In this document: piece by piece, positions 23,510 to 35,800 of the stretch
Layout of the letters: each line of letters opens with the position of its first letter
Position numbering within the stretch: the first letter of the stretch is position 1
NCBI GenBank assembly: GCA_037447655.1
Contig: JBBHKE010000363.1
Coordinates: 37,882-101,881 of the forward strand
DNA from: Zygnema cylindricum
Taxonomy: Eukaryota; Streptophyta; Zygnematophyceae; Zygnematales; Zygnemataceae
Length of the DNA: 64,000 bases
Direction: 5' to 3'
Notes under the pieces: model-generated
What the model saw: the letters and a program-made list of their open reading frames with translations, nothing else
Told to the model about the DNA's origin: nothing
Database searches by the model: none
Translations under genes and position numbers: made by a program

Positions 23510-23725
23510 GGGTTTACTATCGTTTTAACTCTCGTGTTAACTCTCTTTTTAACTATCGCTTTAACTTTCTTTTTAACTATTGTTTTAACTGTTGTATTAA
23601 CTATCGTCTTAACTATTGTTTTAACTATCTTTCTCACTATCTTACTAACTATTGTTTTAACTGTTTTTCTAACTATTGTCTTAACATCGTCTTAACTAGC
23701 GCTTTCACTAACGGTTTTATTGTCA
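23510..23725. repeat. 12-bp minisatellite, about 17 degenerate copies
   Basis: Units of the type TTTTAACTATYG recur about every 12 bases. The minus-strand translation becomes a VKTIVKTIVN-type four-residue periodicity, which is a by-product of the repeat. Confidence 0.85.
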
Positions 23726-24924
23726 GTTTAACTGATGCCAGAAGGAACCTGGAATCAGGGTTTTGGTTTTGGTTTTGTATTTTTGATTTTGGTTTAGTTT
23801 TGCAATCTTGTCAAGATGGAGGTTTAGATTTTATTTAACACAGCTTTTTGGCGGTTTTTTTTTCCGTATTATTTTTATTCTTTTTCCCGTATTATTTTTA
23901 TTTGGCGGTCTTTTTTCCGTATTATTTTTATTTGGATGTATTTTTTTCAGTTATGAGGTTTGGTCCTTGAATGAAAACGTTTCTCAAGCCAATTTTGCGT
24001 TTTTTTTTTTTGTTGAAAGGAGTTTTTAAATGAACAGTTCAGATGCAAGTATTGTACATGTCATTAAAATAAAGCTGATATAAAATAAAGCCAATATAGT
24101 GCTAAATGTCCTTTAATTTTTACTGACTGAAAAAGGGTAATAGCATTGAAGAATTTTTGCCTAATGTCAAGTCTAAATCATACAATTTTTAGGTTTTAGG
24201 TTTGGTTTTAATTTTTTAATTATACAGTACGGAAAGCTAAAAATTAAAACCCCGAAAAATTGTACGAATTGTACTATCTGCCCTCGAAACGAGGGACTTT
24301 GACGGTGTTATTTGGACAATACCCTAAAAGCTTGATTGAGAATGTCTGACAAAGAATGTGTGATAGTAAATCATGCGGGTACATGGAAACAAAAGAAATG
24401 GAAAGCCAAAAGCTGTACTGGAAAGTACTAAAAAAAAACCTTTATATTGAAAAATGACGCGGAAAAGAAACTAACAACAAAATAACACACCTTAACAACT
24501 CATCTTACCAAATTTGACCTCGAACGCGCTTATTTTCAATAATTACAATAGTTTCTAATAATTGCAATTGTTTTTAATAATCGCAATAGTTGATTGGAAA
24601 AGGACATAAACTTCCAGATGTTATAAAACCCTAAAAAACCAAATCCGATAAAAGACGCGAGAACAGGAAGTGGAGAGCTCCCAAGTCCTCTCCTTTCAAA
24701 AAATAATTGACTCAAGTATGGACAAATTCGTCCAAAGCAACGCCCAAAGAATCGAAGTTCTCGACCTCGTCCAACGAAAATAATCACATCCGTAGCATTG
24801 TGACGGGACGCTCATAATCACGCTCCTTCCTAGAACTTTCCCACGTCTCACATGTACGCCACTCGTGGTTGAAACAGAGGCATTTGCCAAAACGATGTCA
24901 CAAAAACAACATTTTTTCCGAAAC

Positions 24925-25062
24925 TATGTCTCCAAACAACGTCTCTCAATGTCTCCAAAACAACGTCTCTCAATGTCTCCAAAACAATGTCTCTCAATGT
25001 CTCCAAAACAATGTCTCTCAATGTCTCCAAAACAATTTCTCTCAATTTCTCCAAAATGTCGC
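24925..25062. repeat. 24-bp minisatellite, about 5-6 copies
   Basis: Unit CCAAAACAATGTCTCTCAATGTCT-like, repeated with few changes. Copies diverge at the right end (TTTCTCTCAATTTCT, then GTCGCC). Confidence 0.9.
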
Positions 25063-27500
25063 CAAAATACGATGTGCTCGAAACAATGTCAATCGATGTG
25101 AGAAGATAACATGTGACACCTCACATCCGAACAGAATATTTCCCCCTTGGAAGGAACAACTGCAATTGAGGCGAAAACAACATTTAAGGTGCGAACAACT
25201 CACACCCATGGGAGCAACAAAGCAAATGGGTGCCATCAAAGCTTAGAGACGGTCTCTCGAGCAAATGAGAGAGAGAGCGTTGAGTCAAGGTGGATGAGAG
25301 AGGCCAATCCTAAACCTCAAAGTAATAGAGAATTGAGTAGAGGGAAGAAACGGGAAGAAAAAGGAAGAATGGGAAGACTAGGTGTAACCAAAAGCACAGC
25401 TCCGGAACCAGGGAGAAAAGTGAGGGAGAGTTACGAGGGAGAGTTACGAGTAAGAGTTACAAGGGAGTCTCTCAATGAGATTATATCGAGGGGAGGCGAC
25501 AACCTTCTCAAAAGTTGATCCTAGGAAAAATGCGATATTGCACTAAAATTATTGTTTAAACGTATTGGAAATACTTTATATGGTTTCTTATGCTATACGT
25601 GTATTGTATGGATTTCCTGAGTACAATATAGAGATACATATCGTAGGGTAAAAATGCCAATAACACTTCCATTTGTTTCACACATTGAAACATTAACCAC
25701 AGTAAAGATTTTTGGAATCTTCGACTTGATTCGTAACGCAAATATAATCGTATCGAGATATTAATTTGAAAATTCAAAACAACGCAGAAAATTAGAGGTA
25801 CATGTTTCAGTTTTTTTTTTATTGAATAGTCAAGTTTGTGAAAGTAATATTGAAAAAAAAAATGAGATTTGTATGCATTCTCATAGTATCCGTCCGAAAA
25901 ATTAGAGATTGACTTTTTGAGAAGGAAATGGTAACTAGTTGATAAGAAACTAACAGGAGTTGTAAAAAAAAATATACAAAAAAACAATAACAAATAAATA
26001 ATACAAAAACAAAAACAAAAACAAATTAACAACAAAACCAAAGGAATAAAAATAAAAAAAACAGAAGAATAAATAAAAAATATTTATTGCAACATTACAT
26101 TATAAAAACAAGGGAAAAATTGGCGCATTGGAAAGATTCCCAACCAAAGAAAAGAAAAGAATTTCGAATCAAAACTTTTAAAAGCAATATTCATTAAAGT
26201 AATAATAACTGTAAATATTAAATAACAACGGGAAAAAATGACAACCCTTAATAACAATACCAAACTTAAAAATAAAAAAACCCAAAAAAATCAAAAGAAA
26301 TGTAGGAAATACCTCCAATCTACAAACCGAAAACATTGAATTAGAGGAAAAAAGAAATTTAATCCAAAAAATTACAACTTTCAATTTATTTTGTACTATA
26401 ATATTCGTCACTTTTTTCTCTATCTCCTTTACGACAATTTATAACATCCCCCCAAAAAGGAAATCTAAAAAAAAGAATGTAGAATAAGGAAACAAGAAAT
26501 TTCTTGCTTTAAAAATTGCCTCTAAATATACAAATGTAGGGAAGCTAGGTCCATACCCTTTACAATTTTTTTAATTTTTTTTTGGGAGTAAATGGACAAA
26601 GGCCTTAATTAGAATGTAAGAATGGAATTATCCAAAAAAAAAAGGCCCAAAAGCTGCAAATTATATCATGAAGTTTTTTTTTTTTTTTGATATAAACTGC
26701 AGCTTTCTGCTCCCTCTAATTGTTTCCACAAAGAGAGGCAAAAAAAAAAAAAAAGACAGGAAATTTTTCCCAAATTCTACATAAAGTCGTTAACGGAAAA
26801 AAAAAGGAAAAAAAGGAAGAAAGGAAAAGAAAAAAAAATGGGAAAATTGAACTAAAATGAAATGTAGCAAGTAAATGGAACCCCTTAGAGACCAAATTAA
26901 TATTATCCGTTTTTTTTTCCCCTCATCGTACAACTTTTTAAACTATTGTTTCAAAAAATATACCCAATTTTGAAAAAATCAAAAGTCGATCGAGTTTCCA
27001 CTCCCCTGAAAAAAAATTCCCATCAAAAATCACCTTAAATTCAACCCTTAAAAAAAACACCTTCAAATCCCTTTAAAATAAAGCACATTTGTAACTCTTT
27101 CGGCATCTTCTCAAAGCTCAATTTTAACCTCGGGGCAAAAAAAATACCAAAATCTTCAATTTTTTCCTCCACCGATTTTTCCGTTTCTTTGTCCCCTTTT
27201 TAACGCCCGCCCCTTTATCCCCCTTTTCTTTTAAGGCCCCTTTATAGCTTTGCGCTCCTTCGAACTTTCCTCCAAAGTAAAACACGACCCCGAACACGCC
27301 AAATTTTAAAATTTTATATTCTTCAATTTTTCCGCATGGCATGTTTTCATAAAAACCCAAATTTTAACCATTTTTACAATTTTTACCATTTCAACCAATT
27401 TAACCTTTTTAACCATTTAACCACCTTAACCGTTTAAAACACTTTAACCGTTTAAACCCTTTGAATTTGGTACTTTCTCTAGTATCAATTATTGTTATTG
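25063..27500. other. AT-rich non-coding stretch
   Basis: No supported gene. Homopolymer A and T runs are frequent. From 27,361 to 27,470 a loose repeat of TTTAACC-type units precedes the end of the minus-strand gene, so the right part may be its 3' untranslated region. Confidence 0.5.
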
Positions 27501-29207
27501 TTATTGTCCCTTGTTATTATTTTTACTATGTTTGTTGGGCGACATTATGGGCCACTGTCCTTCGGATCCCGACAAATTTCCAAAATCGAACAAAGTCGAA
27601 TCCGAACCGTCCATCCAAAAAGATTCGATGCCACTCCCTCCAAAGATTCGATCGATTCTTTCATTCGAATCGTTCGAATCGTGCATACGATTCGCCAAAT
27701 TTTGATTCGTCGAATTCGGATTAGACGACTCCACATTCGACAAAATAACGCAATTATTCGAATTCGAAAACATATTCGCCGCCGATACGGAATTCGCCGA
27801 TAAGGAATTAACGGACATAGAAGAATTAGAAAAGGCAGGTTTTGTCGAATATTCGGGATTCGCTAAAATCACATCTGCTAATACGGAATTAGTCGCACTA
27901 GAAAAATTCGGATACGCAGCACGTAAATTCGTCGAATATTTTTGAGCCTCCGAAACTCCGACCATCGTCGAAACGGGAGCCATTGGATATTCGTTATAAC
28001 TGTTTCCATAGCTGTTTCCGGACCTATACCCGAACCTGCGCCCAAATTTGTCGTCTTGCGGCCTGGTGTTGTACACGCTCACCGACTTTTCTCCTCCAAA
28101 TTCGTCACCGACGCTAGTTCCGTACAATTTACCGTACTTATTTTCCCTTGAATTTGCCACGTTGCTGTCCGTCATTGGAACTTGCGCCATATGTTCCGCC
28201 AATGCGGCCAAAGAAACTGTGACGTGACATCCACTTGACGACGCCTCACTTTCACTTTGTTCCGACGAATCGACGTCGTCCGTACCGTCCGTACCGATCC
28301 ATGCGCTAGAAACGTCCCTCGGTTCCCTCTTATGGACGGCCGATGTGCTAATCGTACTATTGTTACTGATGCTGTAGTTTTTGTACGGATGGACTTCGCC
28401 AAAGCCACCCCCGGGACTGAACGCAGCCGTACGATAATTCGCTGCCATATTTCCCGCCGTCAGATTAGGCCTCGTGTTCCCTGCAATTGCTACCGTTAAA
28501 CTCCCGGCCGTTCGATTCATAGCCGTCCAATCGTTGCCGTCGGTTACATTCCCGGACACCCAATTTCCAAAAGGCTGCCGATACAATGACGTCACATTTT
28601 GCGTCGACTTATCTGCCTTCATAATTCCACCAATCGGACGCTGTTGATTCTCCATCGCACGATTTCCAGTCTTCAAATCTCCGACGAAACTCCTCTGAAT
28701 ATTGACCGTCCGATCATCCGCCAGATTCATCTTCGTCTCCCTATTCTCTACCTTCAAACTCTCCTCCGCCGTACGATCTGCATGCCAATTAAAATGGCCG
28801 CCCCGTACCAAACCCCCCCTCACCGTCCGATCTTCCTCCTCCGACCAGATCCTCCCCGTCGGATCTCCTTCCAAGACTAGTGTCCCCACCGTCCGATCTT
28901 CCTCCGAACCTCCAAACGTATCCGCCGTACGATTCCCTTTCAAACTTCCAAACTCCCCCGCCGTCCGATTTTCTTCCAAACCTCCTCCGTACTTCACCGT
29001 ACGAATCTCATCCAGACTTCCCGCCGTATCCAAGCTTCCAACCGTTTCCAAACTTCCAGCCGTACCCAAACTTCCGGTCGTATCCGAGCTTCCAATCCCA
29101 GCCGTCGGATCTCTTAGACTGACGTCGTCCGTACCGTGCGGAAAAAACCCATGCCGACCTTCAAACCTTTGCCAACCCTCAAATCTATGCCGCCCTTCAG
29201 ACCTACT
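27501..29207 (-). CDS. Long ORF of unknown function, Ser/Asn-rich, 5' end lost at assembly gap
   Basis: The minus-strand frame is unbroken for about 568 codons, from just inside the N gap (in-frame TAG at 29,208-29,210) to a stop near 27,501. That length is far beyond chance for this composition. The first ATG is well inside, so the displayed 5' boundary is only the open frame; the true start is upstream or in another exon. I recognise no domain. The first third has about ten irregularly spaced (D/N)RT(A/V) motifs. The middle has a low-complexity Gly/Tyr stretch (GYRSGNSYGNSYNEY). The last third is Ser/Asn-rich and ends with an acidic-aromatic stretch (ESFWMDGSDSTLFDFGNL) that would suit a transcriptional activation tail (inference only). 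The plus strand also has a Pro-rich frame over 28,702-29,200, so strand choice rests on length. Confidence 0.55.
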   Translation of the reverse strand, partial: SRSEGRHRFEGWQRFEGRHGFFPHGTDDVSLRDPTAGIGSSDTTGSLGTAGSLETVGSLDTAGSLDEIRTVKYGGGLEENRTAGEFGSLKGNRTADTFGGSEEDRTVGTLVLEGDPTGRIWSEEEDRTVRGGLVRGGHFNWHADRTAEESLKVENRETKMNLADDRTVNIQRSFVGDLKTGNRAMENQQRPIGGIMKADKSTQNVTSLYRQPFGNWVSGNVTDGNDWTAMNRTAGSLTVAIAGNTRPNLTAGNMAANYRTAAFSPGGGFGEVHPYKNYSISNNSTISTSAVHKREPRDVSSAWIGTDGTDDVDSSEQSESEASSSGCHVTVSLAALAEHMAQVPMTDSNVANSRENKYGKLYGTSVGDEFGGEKSVSVYNTRPQDDKFGRRFGYRSGNSYGNSYNEYPMAPVSTMVGVSEAQKYSTNLRAAYPNFSSATNSVLADVILANPEYSTKPAFSNSSMSVNSLSANSVSAANMFSNSNNCVILSNVESSNPNSTNQNLANRMHDSNDSNERIDRIFGGSGIESFWMDGSDSTLFDFGNLSGSEGQWPIMSPNKHSKNNNKGQ

Positions 29208-29210
29208 CTA

Positions 29211-29220
29211 NNNNNNNNNN
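29211..29220. other. Assembly gap (10 N)
   Basis: Ten N bases join the minus-strand ORF to a CT tract. Order and distance across it are not certain. Confidence 1.
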
Positions 29221-29392
29221 CTCTCTCCCTCTCTCTCCCTCTCTCTCTCCCTCCTCTCTCCCTTTCTCCCTCTCTCTCTCCCTCTCTCTCCCTCTCTCTC
29301 CCTCCCTCTCCCCCTCTCTCTGCCTCTGTCCCTCTGTCCCTCTCTCTGCCTCTGTCCCTCTGCTCCTCTGTCCCTCTCTCCCTCTCTCTGGG
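29221..29392. repeat. CT-rich polypyrimidine tract
   Basis: CTCTCCCTCTCT and CTCTGTCC units starting directly at the gap; probably the reason the assembly broke here. Confidence 0.95.
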
Positions 29393-29806
29393 ATTCTTCT
29401 CGACTTTTTCTTTCAAGTTTTTACTGTGTTCATTTTTCTGTTTACTGTTTTTCAAATTCTAGGTTAACTGACTTTGATGTAAATATATTTTTTTCACATG
29501 GCTTCTGGCAGCAACTATTCCACTGTATTTATGCCTTTCATGTATTTTTCTTCCTTGTCCGAAAAGGTGGCAAATTTTCTCCTTCGCTTGATGCTGGAAA
29601 TTTCTGTCCCCCTTTTTTTTTGGGTGCCGACATTATTTGAAGTTGTGGCGTTAGATGCTTTTGCAATAGAGATTAGCGTAAAGACTACTGTAATCGGAAA
29701 AGGGAAATAGGAAATGCACTTGTTTTTTTTTTTTTTTGTTATGTTTGATTTGTTTTGGTGGCGTAACACCTGCAGACGAGACGCGATTGTGTTTTTTTTT
29801 TCTCAG

Positions 29807-32800
29807 GAAGGACCTCTCTTTGACCTCAAGTCTCCTGGAGATAGTGCCTTTGGAAACTCTTACTCCTTTAGCAACAAAGAGAGTTATCTCAAAGATTACC
29901 ATTATCGCCATCAGTCTCCTCCCTCTCCTCCCTCTGTGGGCGACCAGTATTCTGGAGCCACAATCTCACAGGTGAATAATGTGATGGTAGAGAGAGAGAG
30001 AGAGGGAGGGTGGGCGAGAGGGAGAGAGGGAGGGCGAGAGTGCGATAATAGGTTCCATTGGTATGAATCAAAGTTCAAATGTTAGGAAATAATTGGAAAA
30101 GCTGTATGTGGTCACCCTGTATATGCACGTATTATACTTGAGAAAACCGTATAATACGCTTTTAGTGCCGGTTGACCACATATTGCATTAAAGATTGTTT
30201 GTTTTCAGTCTTTTAAAACTATGGTGCGATTTTTGTAGGCACCTCATTAATGGTTTTATTTTTGGGGAATTTTTAATCAGCACCATGGAAAAAGTTTTGT
30301 TTGTTGACTGCTTACTGTCAATACAGTTTATTAGTGTGGATATCTGGCAGGGAAAAAAGTTTCTTATGTGAAAGCTGATGTTAACAGCCTGTAGTACATC
30401 GTGAGAGATAGGGGGAGAGAGAGAGAGAGAGAGGGAGGATGGGAGGGAGAGGGATAGGGGAGAGGGAGAGAGAGGGGAGGAGGGGGAGAGGGAGTGGGAC
30501 AGACAAAGTGAGAGAAGCGAGAGGGGGATGGACGGGGAAGAGACAGATGGATAGAAGGGGGGAAGGAGGGGAAATGGAGGGAGGGAAAGGACGGAGAGAA
30601 AAGGGGGGAGAAAAATAGTTTAACTGTTTTTGAAAGAAGCTAACCAGTCTAGGTGATTTTCACGGATTAAGTGTGTTCTCAATTGCTTGCTTTTAGAATC
30701 CATATGTAGTTTTCAGTTGACTTCAAATAGGGTAATCATACGTAAGTTATTAATGTTTAATAAAATTGTCCAGTATTTTGTACAATTACTATGTCGACTT
30801 CAGTTACCAGTTACAAGGCGCATTTGATTTTCTAGGCTATAATTTAATGCTCGCGATTGTTTTATAGAAAACTAACACTAAATATATATATAATCACAAC
30901 AAAACAAATTATGCTGTGATAATAACTATCGGTAGGACAAATATACGAGAAGATCACTATATTTCCGGCCATATGCTGACTGCGTTGGTTTAAGTTGTTG
31001 GAGCCTTTTTTGGCCAGGTGGTTAATTCTAAGGTTGGTTGAATAGTAGCTGTTCGAAAGGGAATATATTTGGAAGATAGGCATAACGTCATTGCAGTTGC
31101 GTCATAGTTCAAGAGTGCAAAAACGCGTGGAAATTCTATATGTGGTTAACCTGCATAAACTCACATTATATGGGTTTTCAAGTATAATATACGTGTAGTA
31201 TGGTCGTAACCACATATAGCGATTCCGTACCTTTTTGTACATTAAAATTCTGATCTGCAATCAAGGAGTGTCAGTTGTCCACACAGTCGTCAACGGGTAT
31301 GAGAGCGTTGCATAGAACATCTTTAAAATGAATATGACTTCAAAATGACATTGTTGCATGGCCAGGTATGGAAAGGTTGGTTATTTCCACCATTGCATGG
31401 GTATTTAATTTCCTTTAGTTTGTTAATGTTGTTTCTTTATGCTCTTACCGTAATATTTTGACATGGTTTGCAAGGTCAGGTATTGAAGGCTTGATTTTTC
31501 CATCAGTTCATGTATATTGCATCTCCTTCAGTTTGTTAAGTTAATTTCTATGATTCTCTACGTTATTACCAAAATATTATGGCGATTATGTCTGTGTTGT
31601 GGGTGCCATGCAGAGGCTTGGTATTTCCATCATTCCATCATGTTATATTTCCTGTTGTTTGTTAAAGTTGATTCTCTATGTTCTTACCATACTATTTTGG
31701 TGATTATGTTTCCATGCAGAGCTACACTGAGGGTCATTGTTCCAATAGCAGTCAGCTGTACACAGGGGACACTGTTGGGGAGGGAAGTGACGTTGACGAC
31801 GCGACCACGACAGATATGAGTCCAGCGAGACCTCGGCCAATCAAGTGGAAAAAAGGCGACCTTTTAGGCACGGGAGCCTTTGGAAGAGTTTTTATTGGGC
31901 AGAATGTTGAAAATGGCGAGCTTATTGCTGTAAAGGAGGTATGAGGCATCGATCGTGGATCCGGAATTTGTGATAGTTTCATAGCCACTGGAATCAAATG
32001 ATTTTGGATGATCTGCAGTCAGTGGTGCTGCCTGTTGGTAAGGATAGTTACATCTGTTTTTGTGTTTTGTCAAGTAGTTGGGTGTTAACATTACAGTGCC
32101 TTCAAGTCAGTGTCACATGTCCTTTTGCAACATATAATCTTGTTACTAATTCACTCCACACTATTTTAATGAATTCACTCTTGGTGTTTGTTAAGGTATT
32201 AATTTGCTTCATCACTTATTACTTTTATTTTTATCCAAAGCTGGTCTTTCTCTGCTTTTTGAGGTTTACGACATTTGGAAGAAATGTTTGCAAATTGTGA
32301 CGGTAGACACGAATAGAGGAATATCTTTGATTTATCTTATCGTGGCTTCAATCCCACTTGCTTGAATCACATAACAGGCATCATAGCCCTCAATTCTGAA
32401 GCCTGATGGTGAAGCTGATGCATTTATATTCAGCAGAAAGATCAAATGACAAGAAATATCATGATTAGGAAGAAAAGGTTGAAAGTAGTTTAAGTGGTTA
32501 ATTTTGTCCAGCAGAAAAATAAACACATCTATGGAGTTGCTAGCCTAGAAAGCCAGTAGGTTCCCAGAGTGTTGTATGTGGAGAGCAATATTATCATGTG
32601 CTACAGAAAGTTGATTGATAGTTATGTGGTCCATCCTTCTTTTCTTCAGTCCCTAGTCTTCTTTTCCAGGTTTAGGAATATCAGGGGATGAACAAAACAA
32701 TGTTAGGTGATTTATATCGCGGAAGGAAATAATTCGCCAAAACAATTACTGTTCATCTATTAGTTACCATGTAACTGGTAAATTCTTAAGTTGTAATGAA

Positions 32801-35800
32801 AAAAATAGAAAATAAGGGATTGTCACATGCATATTTTTTGTTGTTTTTAATGGTCTCCTTGTTTGATGAAATGTCTCGGCAACATCTTTTGGTGGTTTCA
32901 AAAGAGAAGCCATTACTGGCCTTTTTCCTTCTGTAATTGACAGTGAGCAAAATTGTCCTTGTTTATCGGTCACCCGAAAAATACATTGCTCGTCGCTATT
33001 ATTGTTAATAGCACTAATGTGGTCGTGACTCTATTTGGCCGAAAATCATAACATAGTGTAGAAACACTATTTAAGGCGGTAACCTTAAATTGGCCACGTT
33101 TTAGTTAGCATTATTGATAATAATTTTGCATTAGTTCTAATAATTCCTTGACGTAAATAGTGATGGATAGTGTAGTGCGAGGAACACTAATTTTGGTAAA
33201 AAATTATGACTTGCGTCCAATTTGTCTGAAGGTGTGTTTGCTGTTTTAATGTGGAAAGGTATGCAACCCAAATTAATGTGTTGATAGTAGGATATTTCAG
33301 TGCCATGGGGCACCTTCTGTGTTCTTTCCATGAAGGTTTTGTCGCTCTCACCTTTGTTTTTGTATGCAATAGAGTAGCTTCTGGTGTGTATATGAGTGTA
33401 CATTTGTTCTGGACCTATGTTTCATGAGATTGTACCCCACATGGAATAAGATTACTCCAATTATTGATTGCAACTTTATTTTCTTCCTATGTGCAGGTGT
33501 TTATCAACGCGGGCACATGTTCTAAAAAGCAGGCACAGGTGAGCACCTTAGGATATTATTTAGTAGAATGCATGTTTGACTGGTTCTTTCTTTTTGGCTC
33601 TCTTTTCTGTTCCCCATCGCAGGATTTCCTGCATCGTGTGACTTTTTCGGATGTTTGGATTCCAAATCATGCAAGTTATTTGGATATTATTTTTGCATTC
33701 TGTGCTTTCACTCCATGAACTTCACGTGTTTCTTTGATGACTAATCGTCTATGATAGGTCTTGTGAACCTTCTACCTTGTGAAATTGCATACGCGTGTTT
33801 TTTTTCTGCATTTTGATTCTGGTTGTTTCGCCACTTTGCAAAATTGCAGTTTCTTATGTCTGTATCCTTGTCTTTCTGCATTATGTTTCTGTTTTGTTTC
33901 TAACTGTTCAAAGGCCAGATTTGCAGGATCATGTGAGGGCTTTGGAAGAGGAAGTAGCTGTTCTGCGGAATCTTTCACATCCAAATATTGTGGTAAGGGA
34001 AAGCTTTAGTGACTCTAAAGCTCAAAAGTACTCGAATGGGTACTTTTGTATATGGGTCTGTGCTTGTTAGCTGTCAGATATAACTTTAAGTCTAGTTATT
34101 TCCAGTAAAATTTTACGTGTTTTGCAACCCTGTGGTACTGAATCTTGCCACTTGATTCTGGCCGTAATTGATTCATTGATTTTGTTTTCTATGCTTCCCA
34201 TGTGACAGAGTTATCTTGGAACTCAAAAAGGGGAAGATACCGTAAAGATTTTTTTGGAGTATGCACCGGGAGGCTCCATAGCCCATCGTCTTTCCAAGTT
34301 TGGGCCTTTCAAAGAGCCGGTATGTTGCCTTTCTGTCATGAGCCTTGGTTTTCTCCTGTTCGTTATAAGCTAACAAGAGCTTCCAACTGTGGAGCAGAAT
34401 TTAAATTTTCTTCCTCGAAGGATTATACTCTGTTTTTTCACATCCCAAGTTCTGCATAGAACGTGATTCAGATTGGTAGATCCGAAGATTACGGAAATTA
34501 AGAGCTATATGAATCACACATAAGGGAGTGATGTTTGTTATGGTTTTTTCATTTGAGATTTTCCTTCAGATGATGCATTACACTTCTCTTACTTAAGATT
34601 TGTCCAAATTAATGCAAACAGCTTCTTTTTCTGCTCATTGCTGTTCGTGACCAGAAAAAAAGATCGATGGGCTTCATTAACATTTTTTTTTGTACATTTG
34701 CCTTGTTGTTCATCACTTCTCGATGGTTATTTACAGATGATTCAAAGTTTCACCCGACAAATTCTTTGCGGTCTTGAGTACCTCCATCGAAATGGGATCA
34801 TACATCGAGATATCAAGGTGGACATTCTAATGCTTTGAGGTTTCACACTTTGTTTTCTTCAACACTAATATGCAGACTGTTTGTTCTAACATGCATTTGT
34901 AACTTTCTGTTTCCGAATCTTCTCTTTGGGCTGGTTGGGGTACAGGGTGCAAATATTTTGACAGACAGTGCAGGAAATGTGAAGCTGGCTGATTTTGGTG
35001 CTTCCAAAAAGATCGAGGATCTTGTGAGGAATCTGCAGCCATTTTGGCCTTGTTTTTTAACTTTTTTAATTATAATTTTTTTCTAACGCTCTAGTCTTCA
35101 TGTCTTGTTATTGTTATGGTTGAGAGATTACATTTCTAAAGCAAGTGGAAGCTCTTTCCCTTGAAATCATCAACTACACCGCGAATCGTTATTAGCGTTA
35201 TGAACTCTATATCGGCGCCGCCAAATTTTGATTACAAAACCTGAAATAGAATTGACAATACTAAATTTTCCTTTACGTTAATTACGGTTCTAGAGAATTA
35301 GCGTTCATAATTCTAATTTATGATATTATTGAATAGTGTGTTGTACGGACGTGTCCGTACAAAACAGTACTTTATTAAGTAGAAAAGTACGAAACATGGA
35401 TTTAAATAATCGCGATCGCATGTAAAACTACGCTCGGAATAAGAGACAAAATAAGATCCTACCTATTTTAGTGTAAAGATGTGTGGCGTAATAATTATTC
35501 GCGCGAAAACCCAAATTAGAGTTATGAAAAAATTAGAGTCAAAGGACGCGACAGTGTACGATTTGTCAGATTTTGTACTTTTACCTATTTTACTGTGAAG
35601 ATCCTGATGGCAGATCTGTTTTACCAAAATTAGAATTAATGATCAATTAGTATTAAACATTAAAAAAAAAAAAAAAAAAATCGTAACTAGTGTTAATAAC
35701 GCTAATTATTTTTTAACACTAATAATTTCTTAACGCTAATAACGATTCACGGTGTAGTTGTCATGGCAGTTAAACCAAAAAGTGTTATACCCGACAACGA

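Noticed and set aside
28702-29200. Plus-strand Pro-rich frames opposite the long minus-strand ORF, considered as the missing MAPKKK N-terminus
   Set aside because: Shorter than the minus-strand frame, run into the gap, and offer no donor joining to the exon at 29,807.
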